Shown: piece after piece, positions 26,100 through 35,237 of the stretch
Layout of the letters: every line of letters begins with the position of its first letter
How positions within the stretch are numbered: the first letter of the stretch is position 1
Origin: Bacteroidales bacterium
GTDB taxonomy: Bacteria > Bacteroidota > Bacteroidia > Bacteroidales > UBA932
Assembly: GCA_016281015.1 (NCBI GenBank)
Contig: JAEEHS010000059.1
Span: 1-63,746, forward strand
DNA: 63,746 bases
Direction of reading: 5' to 3'
The notes under the pieces: model-generated
Databases searched by the model: none
Seen by the model: only the letters and a program-made list of their open reading frames with translations
Told to the model about the DNA's origin: nothing
Program-made: the position numbers and the translations under genes

Positions 26100-27974
26100 A
26101 TGCGTGCTATGAATACGAAATATTATATGATGGCAGCACTGTTTGTGCTGGCCCTCTCTTGCTCCAAAGAAATGGATATGATGGAATCGGTTCCTCAGCC
26201 GACGCTCTCATCGGAGCTGGTTCCGATTACTTTTACCGTGGACGCTCAATCTGCGAAAACCGCACTCGGGGCATCGAACGGTGTCGTCTGGTCTGATGGA
26301 GACCAGGTGTCTGTTTTCGATGATGTGATTGGAAATACGGGTTCTTATGAAGTGAAGGAAGGTCGTGTCGCGGCCTCGGTCAGTGAGACGGCGACAAGTG
26401 TTTTCGCCCTCTATCCTTCCAGTACGGAGGCTTCGCTTTCCGGCAGTGTCATCACGACGGAGATTCCTGTGGTGCAGACCGCTGTCGCGGGGAGTTTTGG
26501 CCAGGGAGCCAACCTGGCGGTTGCCCGTACGACTCCCGCTGACGCCCATTTCGTTTTCCGGAATGTGGGTGGTCTGCTGAAATTTACCCTCCAGGAAGAG
26601 GGCGTGACGAAGGTTGTCGTCAAGGCGAACGGCGGGGAAAAGATTGCCGGTGCCGTGTCCGTGACCCTGAATGCGGACGGAACCATCGCTTCCGCTTCCT
26701 GCACGGGCTCTTCGACGGTCACGCTGCAGCCGGAGAGCGGCACGCTGACCAAGGGCGCCACCTATTATATCGTTGTCGCTCCCGGGACGCTGTCCGGCGG
26801 CGTATCCGTCCTGCTGGAGCGCGAGAATCAGAAGAATCCGCTTTGCCGGAAGGGTAGCTCCCAGCTGGACATCACTTCTTCTGTGATCAAATCCCTTGGC
26901 ACCGTGACGGAGGCCCAGTTTGACGACCTCTATACCGCCTATCAGGAAATGGACGCGACGCTGTATATCGCAGGAGAAGCGTATAGCAAGGCGACAAAAG
27001 GGGAATCCGAACTGCTTACAGCTGATGTGGAAAAATATAACTTACGCGCGAAGTTCAATAACGTTGAACAGGGCAAAGTATTCTTCCTGGAAGCAAATGA
27101 TGGGTGTACTTTTGATATCCCAAGTGTTGGAAACCTGAAAGCTGATTTTGTGTGGATAAGCCGTTATGCAACGAGGCCCGTAACGTTACGTCCTACAGTT
27201 TGTTCGAAACTGATCAAGGGGTCATTGGTTATGCGTAACCTTGTAATAGATATGGTAAATATCGATGGGGTGGCGAATAATACTGGCTACTTGTTTAATA
27301 ATAGCAATGCCACCGCTGATTATGACGCTTTAACCATTGACAATTGCTCGATTCAGAATATTAAAAAGCCGATTCTGTATTGTAATGTTTCCGGCTATGG
27401 TATTAAAAACATTCAGGTGTGGTACAATACGCTTCAGGTCGTGAATACAGGCAATACACAGATCTTCACTTTTTATCAAAGCACTGTACTGGATCATTAC
27501 AAAAAACTGGTTTTTAAGGATAATGTAGTGTTCAATGCTACCTGTTCTACGATACAATTATTTAATTATGACCAAAGTGTAACACAAAGTGGAACTAATT
27601 GGGAGACTGTTTTTTTTGTCCAGAACAATATTTTCTATAACTGCCCGTCGAGCAATGGCCTTATTAAGTTCTACCAAGTAGCCTCCTTAAAAATCAACAA
27701 TAATATTTTCTGGGCGGCAGATACTTGGGCGAATCACTCCTATACGTTCATCCTTTATGCTCCCGATCAAAGCGCTTCTGTTTTGGATACCGCAGGAAAT
27801 ATCGGTTATGGAACCGATGGGAAAAACTGGACACTGGCGCACAGTAACTCTACCGTAAAAGCTAGTCCGAATCAGATCCCGAAGGCCCCCACCGACCCCT
27901 TCGAATTCTTCAATCCGGCGACGGGAGCGTATACCCTCAAAGAGGCTTACAAGTCTTATGGACCTCAGAAATAA
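26100..27974 (+). CDS. Surface lipoprotein, fimbrillin-like N-terminus plus beta-helix
   Basis: 624 residues from ATG 26100 (ATG 26109 is an equal alternative; both give lipobox LALSC). Longer upstream frames overlap the small ORF and spoil the signal peptide. The N-terminal 280 residues are fimbrillin-like (WSDGDQVSVFD). The C-terminal half is a beta-helix of DUF4957/DUF5123 type with NNIFYNCPSSNG, ending YKSYGPQK. That helix is closely related to the one in 44704-46929, while the N-terminal domains differ. The helix-coding part (about 26990-27830) is strikingly AT-rich against its neighbours (27241-27300 has 20 G/C of 60), a sign of recombination or transfer. Probable surface glycan-binding role. 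Confidence 0.75.
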   Translation: MRAMNTKYYMMAALFVLALSCSKEMDMMESVPQPTLSSELVPITFTVDAQSAKTALGASNGVVWSDGDQVSVFDDVIGNTGSYEVKEGRVAASVSETATSVFALYPSSTEASLSGSVITTEIPVVQTAVAGSFGQGANLAVARTTPADAHFVFRNVGGLLKFTLQEEGVTKVVVKANGGEKIAGAVSVTLNADGTIASASCTGSSTVTLQPESGTLTKGATYYIVVAPGTLSGGVSVLLERENQKNPLCRKGSSQLDITSSVIKSLGTVTEAQFDDLYTAYQEMDATLYIAGEAYSKATKGESELLTADVEKYNLRAKFNNVEQGKVFFLEANDGCTFDIPSVGNLKADFVWISRYATRPVTLRPTVCSKLIKGSLVMRNLVIDMVNIDGVANNTGYLFNNSNATADYDALTIDNCSIQNIKKPILYCNVSGYGIKNIQVWYNTLQVVNTGNTQIFTFYQSTVLDHYKKLVFKDNVVFNATCSTIQLFNYDQSVTQSGTNWETVFFVQNNIFYNCPSSNGLIKFYQVASLKINNNIFWAADTWANHSYTFILYAPDQSASVLDTAGNIGYGTDGKNWTLAHSNSTVKASPNQIPKAPTDPFEFFNPATGAYTLKEAYKSYGPQK

Positions 27975-27979
27975 TACAA

Positions 27980-29164
27980 ATGATTAACGTGAAACAACTT
28001 TTGGCTGCAGCGGCCGTGGCGGTACTGTCCGCCACGGCCTGCTCCGGCCCGGACACCCTGGTGGAAGAAAACATCGCGAACGCAAAAGTGCAGCTCGGGG
28101 CGCTGCTAACCGCCTCCGAGCAGGGGGACACCCTTCGGATTCCTTCTACCTACAAGGACGGGCAGGTACGTTTTGTCCCCATCGATGACTGGGTGAGCGG
28201 CTTCTTTGCCGGATCGCTCTGGTACATGTACGAACTCACCGGGGATGAAATGTGGGCGGAGCATGCCAGGGCGCATACCGAGAAACTCGATTCCATCCAG
28301 TACCTGACCTGGCATCATGATGTCGGTTTCATGGTCTATGACAGCTATGGAAACGGCCTGCGGCTAAAAGGAAACGACCCGTACAAGAAAGTCATCATCC
28401 AGACAGCGAAATCCCTGTCCACCCGGTACCGGGAAAAAGCCGGCGTCCTGCAGTCCTGGAGCGTGGACCGCGGCTGGCAGAGTAAGCGCGGCTGGCAGTG
28501 CCCGGTCATCATCGACAACATGATGAACCTGGAACTCCTGTTCCAGGCGACCAAGATGAGCGGCGACTCGACCTTCTTCCATATCGCCGTCAGCCATGCC
28601 GACAGGACCCTCGAGAACCATTTCCGGGAAGACGGAAGCTGCTATCACGTCGTGGATTACGATCCCGAGACCGGAGCGGTCCGCGGCCGTTGCACCGCCC
28701 AGGGTTACAGCGATGAATCCGCATGGGCGCGGGGACAGGCATGGGCCCTGTACGGCTATGCGCGGGCATATGATTATACCGGATACCCGCGCTATCTGGA
28801 CCAGGCCGAGAAAGTCGCCCGCTATATCCTGGGCCGCCTGCCGGAGGACCTGGTCCCTTACTGGGATTATGACTGCCCGGACATCCCCGATACCTATCGG
28901 GATGCATCTTCCGCCGCCATTACCGCGTCGGCCCTCTACGATCTGTATGCGAAGACGGGCAAGAGCCTGTATCGCGAGAAGGCGGACGGGATGCTCGAGA
29001 CCCTCTCTTCGCCCGCTTTCCGGGCGGAGCAGGGGACCAACGGCGGCTTTATCCTGATGCATTCGGTCGGCTCCCTGCCCCACGGCAGCGGAATCGACGT
29101 TCCGCTGAATTATGCGGACTATTATTTCCTGGAAGCATTGATCCGGAGAAGAAATCTCAAATGA
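27980..29164 (+). CDS. GH88 unsaturated glucuronyl hydrolase
   Basis: 394 residues, lipobox-like signal (ATAC, Cys21). GH88 alpha/alpha-barrel with the two conserved acids: Asp114 in WHHDVGF and Asp179 in PVIIDNMMNLELL. ESAWARGQAWALYGYA (about 245-260) is diagnostic of the family. The enzyme hydrates the 4,5-unsaturated uronic acid at the non-reducing end of lyase products, releasing it from GalNAc or GlcNAc. It begins 5 bases after the lipoprotein stop and overlaps the PL8 start by 4 bases. Confidence 0.94.
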   Translation: MINVKQLLAAAAVAVLSATACSGPDTLVEENIANAKVQLGALLTASEQGDTLRIPSTYKDGQVRFVPIDDWVSGFFAGSLWYMYELTGDEMWAEHARAHTEKLDSIQYLTWHHDVGFMVYDSYGNGLRLKGNDPYKKVIIQTAKSLSTRYREKAGVLQSWSVDRGWQSKRGWQCPVIIDNMMNLELLFQATKMSGDSTFFHIAVSHADRTLENHFREDGSCYHVVDYDPETGAVRGRCTAQGYSDESAWARGQAWALYGYARAYDYTGYPRYLDQAEKVARYILGRLPEDLVPYWDYDCPDIPDTYRDASSAAITASALYDLYAKTGKSLYREKADGMLETLSSPAFRAEQGTNGGFILMHSVGSLPHGSGIDVPLNYADYYFLEALIRRRNLK

Positions 29165-32064
29165 GACGCTTGGGGCTCATAGGGTTGCTGCTGGCCACGG
29201 TGCTGCCGCTGAAGGGATACGACTTCGAGACGCTCCCTTCCGCTGTCAGGACGCGTGGCCGGGGCGTAGCGGTCCTCGATGGCGACCGCTACAAGGATGG
29301 AAGCCACTCCCTTCGTTTCTCCTGGACGGGGCAGGCGGAACTCCTGCTGTCCGACCCGGAGGCCATATCAGCCTTCATGGCCAGCCGAAAAGGCGGGGTC
29401 ATGATGTGGATCTGCAACGAAAAGCCCATGAAGGAGCCCCTGCGGGTGTCCTTCCGGGATGCGATGGGGCAGGATGTCTGCTGGTTTGATTTCCGGATGG
29501 ACTTCTGCGGATGGCGGGCTGCCTGGGTCCGCTACGAAGACATGCACACGCGGGACGGTTACATCGGAGACAGACCGGTGAAGGAGCGTCGGAAAGATGC
29601 CGTTCTGATGGCCCTTCGCCCGTCGCCCCGGGTGGCGGAAGGTTCTTTCTGCCTGGACCGGCTGACTTTCTCTTCGGAGGCGATCCATCACCAGAATACG
29701 CCGGACGCGCAGCTTCCGGACAACAATCATTTCCTGTCCCGCCGGAACCTCTGGCACTGGGCCATGCTCCAGCAGTGGGATCTCTATCCGGCGCTGGAGG
29801 CATCGCAAAACCCGGATGAGGCTTCTCTGTCGGCGCTGGAGCACCATCTGGACGCCCTGTATGCAAAAGAAAAACCCTCCGGGAAACCGCTGGATTTTGC
29901 ATCCCTTTCCCTGACCCGTCTTCCCGACGGAACGCCCAAGGGAAAGCCCATCGTGAGCAATGACGAGGCAAGCCCTGCCGATTTGAAATTGCAGCCGGCC
30001 TTTACCCTGCTTCACCACCTGGCCTGGACGTATAAGACCGAAGGGGACAGAAAGGCGCTGGAGGGTTTCTTCCTGTTGGCAGACCATCTTCTCTGGCAAG
30101 GCGTTGACAAAGGCAGCGGAATGGGGACGAATCACCATTATGGTTATAGTATCCGCGGCTGGTGCAACAGCCTGTGGCTCCTGCGTGACGAAATCCGGGA
30201 GGCGGGAAAGATGGCTGCCTACCGCGCGGCGCTGGCGTACTGGAGCGGACTGGCGGAATGCCGCCTGCCTTTCGATCCGGGTCGGGATGAAATCATCGAT
30301 TCCTGGAATACGCTCCTGCTCCCGCGGATGACCGCGGCCATGCTGCAGGATACCCCTGGGGAGCGGCAGGCCGAGATGGAAGCCCTGACCCGCTGGATGG
30401 AAGGGGCCATGTCCTATCGCCCCGGGACCCTGGGAGGCATCAAGCCCGATGGCACGGCGTTTCATCATGGAGGCCATTATCCCGCTTATGCGGAAGGGGC
30501 TTTTGCCACGCTCAGCCTCTATTTCAGTCTGGTCGACGGAACCGCCTTCGTGCCTTCTTCGGAGGCTCGCATCTGCGTCAAAAAGGCGCTTCTCGCCATG
30601 CGGACCTACTGTCATCTGTATGACTGGGGGATTGGTATCTCCGGCCGCCATCCTTTTGGCGGGTCCATGCCGGCCAAGGTCCGCAGTGCCTTTGGGCGTC
30701 TTGCGGTCCTGGGAGACCTGAGCGGCAGCGGAAAGGAGGCGGACCCGGAGCTCGGAGGCGCTTTTTTTGCCCTCAAGGGAAGCGATAAAGAAGTAGCAGA
30801 ACGGCTGAGAGCCGCCGGAATCAAGGCGGAGGATGCCCCGGAGGGCTTCTTCGTCTTCAATTACGGAGCCTTCGGCATCCACCGGCGGGCGGGATGGATG
30901 GTCACCCTGAAAGCCTATAACAGTGATGTATGGGGCTCGGAAATCTATACGCGGGACAACCGGTACGGCCGTTACCAAAGTTACGGTTCCGTCCAGGTGA
31001 TCCATAGCGGAAAGCCGGCTTCCGCGGAAGATTCCCGCTACAGTGAAGCCGGTTGGGACTGGAACCGCCTTCCCGGCACGACCACCATTCATCTCCCCTG
31101 GGACCGTCTCAACAGTCCGAACAAAGGTACCTTGATGGAACGGAATGACAGCCGTTTCCCCGGCGTCAGTTCGCTGGAAGGGCGGAACGGTGTCCTGGCA
31201 TTTACCTATACGGAGAAAGACCGGCCGCACTTCTGCGCCGGTGCGACGGCGACGCAAAGCGTTTTCTGTTTCGATAACCGTCTGGTCTGTATCGGAAGCG
31301 GCATCAGCAATACGTCAGACTGCCCGACAGAAACGACGCTTTTCCAGCAGCGGCTGGACTCGACGGGGGAAGGAATCCTCGTGGACGGGCAACTTTTGAG
31401 CGCCTTCCCGCTGAAGTGGCGGGGCGAAAAGCGCGCTGCCGTGCTGGAAGACCTGAAGGGAGATTGCTATATCCTTCCGGACGCGTCGTCGCTGGTGGTG
31501 TATCGCCAGCATCAAAAGTCGCCGGACAATACCGCCAGCAAGGTGGGGGAGGGCGATTTTGTGACGGCGGTCCTGGACCATGGCGTCAGCCCCTCCAACG
31601 CTTCTTTCGAATACCTCCATCTGATTGAACCCACGAGTTCGGAGCGCCGGCAGTGGAGCCGGAAACGGCCCTACACCGTTCTCCAGTCCGATAACGATGC
31701 CCATGCCGTGAAAGATCTTCCGACAGGAATCACGGCCGTGGTCTCTTATCGCGGATACCGTGACGCCTCGCTGGAGATTCCCGCGGAAACCATTCTCATG
31801 CAGCGTCCGGAAGGAAAATCCCTCATCATGAGTATTTGCACCCCGGACCTCGGGCTGGATGAAAAGACCTATACCACACCCCAGGAAAGCCAGGTGGTCG
31901 AACGGACGGTCCGGCTGCAGGGGAAATGGAAACTCTCTGTCCCGTATTCCGACGCCGTCTTCGGAACAGGGCTGGAATGCTTGACAGACGGAAATGATAC
32001 AGTCCTGACGGCACGCTGCCGCCATGGACATCCCGTTGAATTTACTTTAATTGCTGAAATATGA
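29161..32064 (+). CDS. PL8 chondroitin/hyaluronan lyase (ABC type)
   Basis: 967 residues with signal peptide. An N-terminal galactose-binding-like domain (about 25-180) precedes the alpha/alpha-toroid (GTNHHYGYSIRGW near 320, DEIIDSWNTLLLPR, GGIKPDGTAFHHGGHYPAYAEGAF near 425-450). The central beta-sandwich has NYGAFGIHRRAGW, KAYNSDVWGSEIYTRDNRYGRYQ, as in chondroitinase ABC. The order and length fit PL8 ABC lyases (about 1000 residues) better than AC/hyaluronate lyases (about 700-800). It cleaves chondroitin or dermatan sulfate chains by beta-elimination to disaccharides for GH88. Both ends overlap neighbours by 4 bases. Confidence 0.92.
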   Translation: MRRLGLIGLLLATVLPLKGYDFETLPSAVRTRGRGVAVLDGDRYKDGSHSLRFSWTGQAELLLSDPEAISAFMASRKGGVMMWICNEKPMKEPLRVSFRDAMGQDVCWFDFRMDFCGWRAAWVRYEDMHTRDGYIGDRPVKERRKDAVLMALRPSPRVAEGSFCLDRLTFSSEAIHHQNTPDAQLPDNNHFLSRRNLWHWAMLQQWDLYPALEASQNPDEASLSALEHHLDALYAKEKPSGKPLDFASLSLTRLPDGTPKGKPIVSNDEASPADLKLQPAFTLLHHLAWTYKTEGDRKALEGFFLLADHLLWQGVDKGSGMGTNHHYGYSIRGWCNSLWLLRDEIREAGKMAAYRAALAYWSGLAECRLPFDPGRDEIIDSWNTLLLPRMTAAMLQDTPGERQAEMEALTRWMEGAMSYRPGTLGGIKPDGTAFHHGGHYPAYAEGAFATLSLYFSLVDGTAFVPSSEARICVKKALLAMRTYCHLYDWGIGISGRHPFGGSMPAKVRSAFGRLAVLGDLSGSGKEADPELGGAFFALKGSDKEVAERLRAAGIKAEDAPEGFFVFNYGAFGIHRRAGWMVTLKAYNSDVWGSEIYTRDNRYGRYQSYGSVQVIHSGKPASAEDSRYSEAGWDWNRLPGTTTIHLPWDRLNSPNKGTLMERNDSRFPGVSSLEGRNGVLAFTYTEKDRPHFCAGATATQSVFCFDNRLVCIGSGISNTSDCPTETTLFQQRLDSTGEGILVDGQLLSAFPLKWRGEKRAAVLEDLKGDCYILPDASSLVVYRQHQKSPDNTASKVGEGDFVTAVLDHGVSPSNASFEYLHLIEPTSSERRQWSRKRPYTVLQSDNDAHAVKDLPTGITAVVSYRGYRDASLEIPAETILMQRPEGKSLIMSICTPDLGLDEKTYTTPQESQVVERTVRLQGKWKLSVPYSDAVFGTGLECLTDGNDTVLTARCRHGHPVEFTLIAEI

Positions 32065-35000
32065 AAACTCTGACCAAGTTCATGCTTGCACTGCTTCTGT
32101 CGCTCCTGCCGCTCGGCGCCGGAGCGCAGACGGTCACCGTAAAAGGACGGGTCACCGACAGCAGCGGACAGGGCGTGATTGCCGCTACGGTGTATGAAGA
32201 GGGCAATACCGCCAATGGAACCGTGTCCGATGCCGACGGAAACTGGAGCCTGAAGGTCGCAGCCAAATCGTCCATCGTCTTTTCCTGCCTGGGCTATATG
32301 GATGTGACAGAGCCCGTCGGCGGGCGCAGCGTCATTGATGTCGTCCTGAGCGAGGACGCCGTTTCGCTCGAGGCCTCCCAGGTCGTCAGCGACGGTTATA
32401 CCTCCGTTGCCAAGCGGGACCTGACCGGTTCGGTGAGTTCCGTGTCCATGGATGACGTTCTGAAAGCGCCGGTCACTTCCTTTGACCAGGCGTTGACGGG
32501 TCGCGTGGCCGGTGTGGTCGTGACGACGACGGACGGTTCCGTCGGTACGACCGCGGAAATCACCATCCGAGGCAACAATTCCCTGACCCAGTCCAGCGCT
32601 CCGCTCTACATCATTGACGGCTTCCCCTCCGAGAGTTCGATGGCGACGGCGCTCAATTCGGCGGATATCGAGACCATCGACATTCTGAAGGACGCCTCGG
32701 CGACGGCGATCTATGGCGCCCGCGGCGCCAACGGTGTCGTGGTCATTACCACCAAGAAAGGCGCTACGGGACGGCCCAAGGTCAGTTTCAATGCCTCCTG
32801 GACCGGAAACCGGATTTCCAACAAGGTCAAACTGATGGACGCCTACGAGTTCGTCCGCCTGCAGACGGATTACACCGCCTCGTCCGGCGCGACGAATTTC
32901 TACCTGCGGGACGGCCATACCCTGGAGGAATACCGGAATGTGGAGTCGGTGGACTGGCAGGACCGGATTTACCGGGATGCCCTGGTCCAGAATTACAATG
33001 TCTCCCTTTCCGGCGGCAGCAAGTCCAGCGGCACCAATTACAGCGTTTCTCTCTCGGCGCTCGGTCAGGACGGTATTATCGTGAATTCCAACTTCCAGCG
33101 CTACCAGGGGAAGCTTGATCTGCGTCAGACGATCGGCAAACGCCTCCAGTGGAATTTCCTGGTGAATTATACCCGGAGCATCACCGGCGGAACGAATCCG
33201 ACCAGCGCCCAGCAGTCTTCTTCGGCTTCCGGCTGGCTGATGTACTCGGTCTGGGGCTACCGTCCGGTCCGTCCGCTTTCCCAGCAGGGAGAAGGGGACG
33301 ACGAGTGGGCGGACGGGCTGATTGACACGGATGTAGCCTCCTCCAACGACTACCGTTTCAACCCGGCCAAGACGGTGCGGAATGAATACCGGCGGAACGT
33401 GATGGACTATCTGAGCGCGAATACCTCCCTTGTCTGGACCATTCTGGAAGGCTTGAAACTGAAGGTGACGGCCGTTTATACGATGAATAAGCGCCGTAAT
33501 GAGTCATTCAACGGCAGTCAGACCTACACCGGGTATGAAGGATCTCCTTCCGGTAAGGGAATCAACGGGTCCATCTACTGGTACGACCAGCGGACCTGGC
33601 TGAACGACTGGCAGCTCTCCTACAACAAGTCCTTGGCGAGGAAGCATCACCTGGCCCTGCTGGCGGTGTTCTCGCTGCAGGGGCAGAATTATGACTACTA
33701 TGGGACCAGCGTCACCCAGATGACGACCGAGGCTCTCGGGCTGAAAGGCCTTCACACGGGCCAGTACCAGACGGTGACCCCGTTCGAATATGACTGGCGG
33801 CTGATGTCAGGGGCTTTCCGCGTCAACTACAATTACAAATACAAGTATTATCTGACGGCCTCTTTCCGCGCGGACGCTTCTTCCAAGTTCCCGAAGGCGA
33901 ACCGGGTCGGTTACTTCCCTTCCGCCTCCCTGGCGTGGAACTTCAACCGGGAAGATTTCCTGAAGCGGCAGGCATGGCTGTCCAACGGGAAACTCCGTTT
34001 GAGCTGGGGCCTGACCGGCAACAACCGGACCTCGACCCCCTATGACTTTTATTCTCAGATTGCTACGCTGCCGGGTAACAACGATTCCTTTGACTATGTG
34101 TTCGGTGGCAAGAATACCGCCGGTTACTACCCGTCCAACATGGCGAACGAGCGCCTGAAATGGGAGACGACCGCCCAGTGGAACCTGGGAGTGGACCTGG
34201 GCCTGATGGAAAACCGGATCAAATTTACGGGAGATATCTACCAGAAAGATACCTACGACCTGCTTCTGCAGGCGACAATCCCTGCCTCGTCGGGCTATTC
34301 GACCGAGATGCTGAACATCGGCTCCATGCAGAACCGGGGACTGGAACTGACCCTGGATGTGGATGTGCTCCGGCTGAGGGATCTGGTCTGGAACGTCAAT
34401 GCCAACATCGGCATCAACCGGAACAAGGTGACCGCCCTGACCGACGGGCAGTATTCTCTGCTGAGGAGCGTTTCCTGGGACCAGCAGTTCAACAGCCAGG
34501 ACGCTTACATCACCCAGGTGGGCAAGCCTTCCGGCATGATGTACGGCTTCCTGTATGACGGGACGTACAAGGCGTCCGACTTCAATGAGGCCGGCGTGCT
34601 GAAAGACGGGATCGCCTATCTGACCAGCATCGGCCGCAGCGCCACCAAGCCCGGTGACCCGAAATACCGCGATATCAACGGGGACGGCGAGGTCAATGAC
34701 AACGACCGGACCATCATCGGCTGCGGACAGCCTCTGCACACGGGCGGATTCGGCAGCACCCTGACATGGAAGGGATTCGACCTGTCCTGTTTCTTCTCCT
34801 GGAGCTACGGACACCATGTGCTCAATGCCAACCGCCTGATCTTCGATGCAGGCTCCAAGTCGAACCTGAATCAGTTCACCTCCTATCAGAACCGTTTTGA
34901 CGCCGTGACGAATCCCGACTCGGATACGCCCCGCCCCAATGCCAACGGCATGAACGTCTATTCCTCCCGCGTGGTGGAAGACGGCTCCTACCTTCGTCTG

Positions 35001-35225
35001 AAGAATGTGACCCTCGGTTACCGGCTCTCGCCGCGGCTGCTGCAGAAGATCCGCCTGGAATCGGTGCGCGTCTATGTGTCGGGTGACAATCTCTGGACGC
35101 TGACCCGTTACTCCGGACCCGATCCGGAGGTCTCTACCCGGAATTCCGTCCTGACCCCCGGCTTCGACTGGTCTGCCTATCCGCGGGCCTTCGGCGTGAC
35201 GGCAGGAATCAACGTAACTTTTTAA
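32061..35225 (+). CDS. SusC/RagA TonB-dependent transporter (chondroitin locus)
   Basis: 1054 residues: signal peptide ending GAGAQ, CarboxypepD_reg-like domain (VKGRVTDSSGQGVIAATV), plug with FDQALTGRVAGVVV, IRGNNSL, IDGFPS and DILKDASATAIYGARGANGVV, then a long beta-barrel ending NVTF. Outer-membrane import of glycosaminoglycan oligosaccharides powered by TonB. Its ATG overlaps the PL8 stop by 4 bases. Confidence 0.95.
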   Translation: MKTLTKFMLALLLSLLPLGAGAQTVTVKGRVTDSSGQGVIAATVYEEGNTANGTVSDADGNWSLKVAAKSSIVFSCLGYMDVTEPVGGRSVIDVVLSEDAVSLEASQVVSDGYTSVAKRDLTGSVSSVSMDDVLKAPVTSFDQALTGRVAGVVVTTTDGSVGTTAEITIRGNNSLTQSSAPLYIIDGFPSESSMATALNSADIETIDILKDASATAIYGARGANGVVVITTKKGATGRPKVSFNASWTGNRISNKVKLMDAYEFVRLQTDYTASSGATNFYLRDGHTLEEYRNVESVDWQDRIYRDALVQNYNVSLSGGSKSSGTNYSVSLSALGQDGIIVNSNFQRYQGKLDLRQTIGKRLQWNFLVNYTRSITGGTNPTSAQQSSSASGWLMYSVWGYRPVRPLSQQGEGDDEWADGLIDTDVASSNDYRFNPAKTVRNEYRRNVMDYLSANTSLVWTILEGLKLKVTAVYTMNKRRNESFNGSQTYTGYEGSPSGKGINGSIYWYDQRTWLNDWQLSYNKSLARKHHLALLAVFSLQGQNYDYYGTSVTQMTTEALGLKGLHTGQYQTVTPFEYDWRLMSGAFRVNYNYKYKYYLTASFRADASSKFPKANRVGYFPSASLAWNFNREDFLKRQAWLSNGKLRLSWGLTGNNRTSTPYDFYSQIATLPGNNDSFDYVFGGKNTAGYYPSNMANERLKWETTAQWNLGVDLGLMENRIKFTGDIYQKDTYDLLLQATIPASSGYSTEMLNIGSMQNRGLELTLDVDVLRLRDLVWNVNANIGINRNKVTALTDGQYSLLRSVSWDQQFNSQDAYITQVGKPSGMMYGFLYDGTYKASDFNEAGVLKDGIAYLTSIGRSATKPGDPKYRDINGDGEVNDNDRTIIGCGQPLHTGGFGSTLTWKGFDLSCFFSWSYGHHVLNANRLIFDAGSKSNLNQFTSYQNRFDAVTNPDSDTPRPNANGMNVYSSRVVEDGSYLRLKNVTLGYRLSPRLLQKIRLESVRVYVSGDNLWTLTRYSGPDPEVSTRNSVLTPGFDWSAYPRAFGVTAGINVTF

Positions 35226-35237
35226 TCAGGACAAGCC

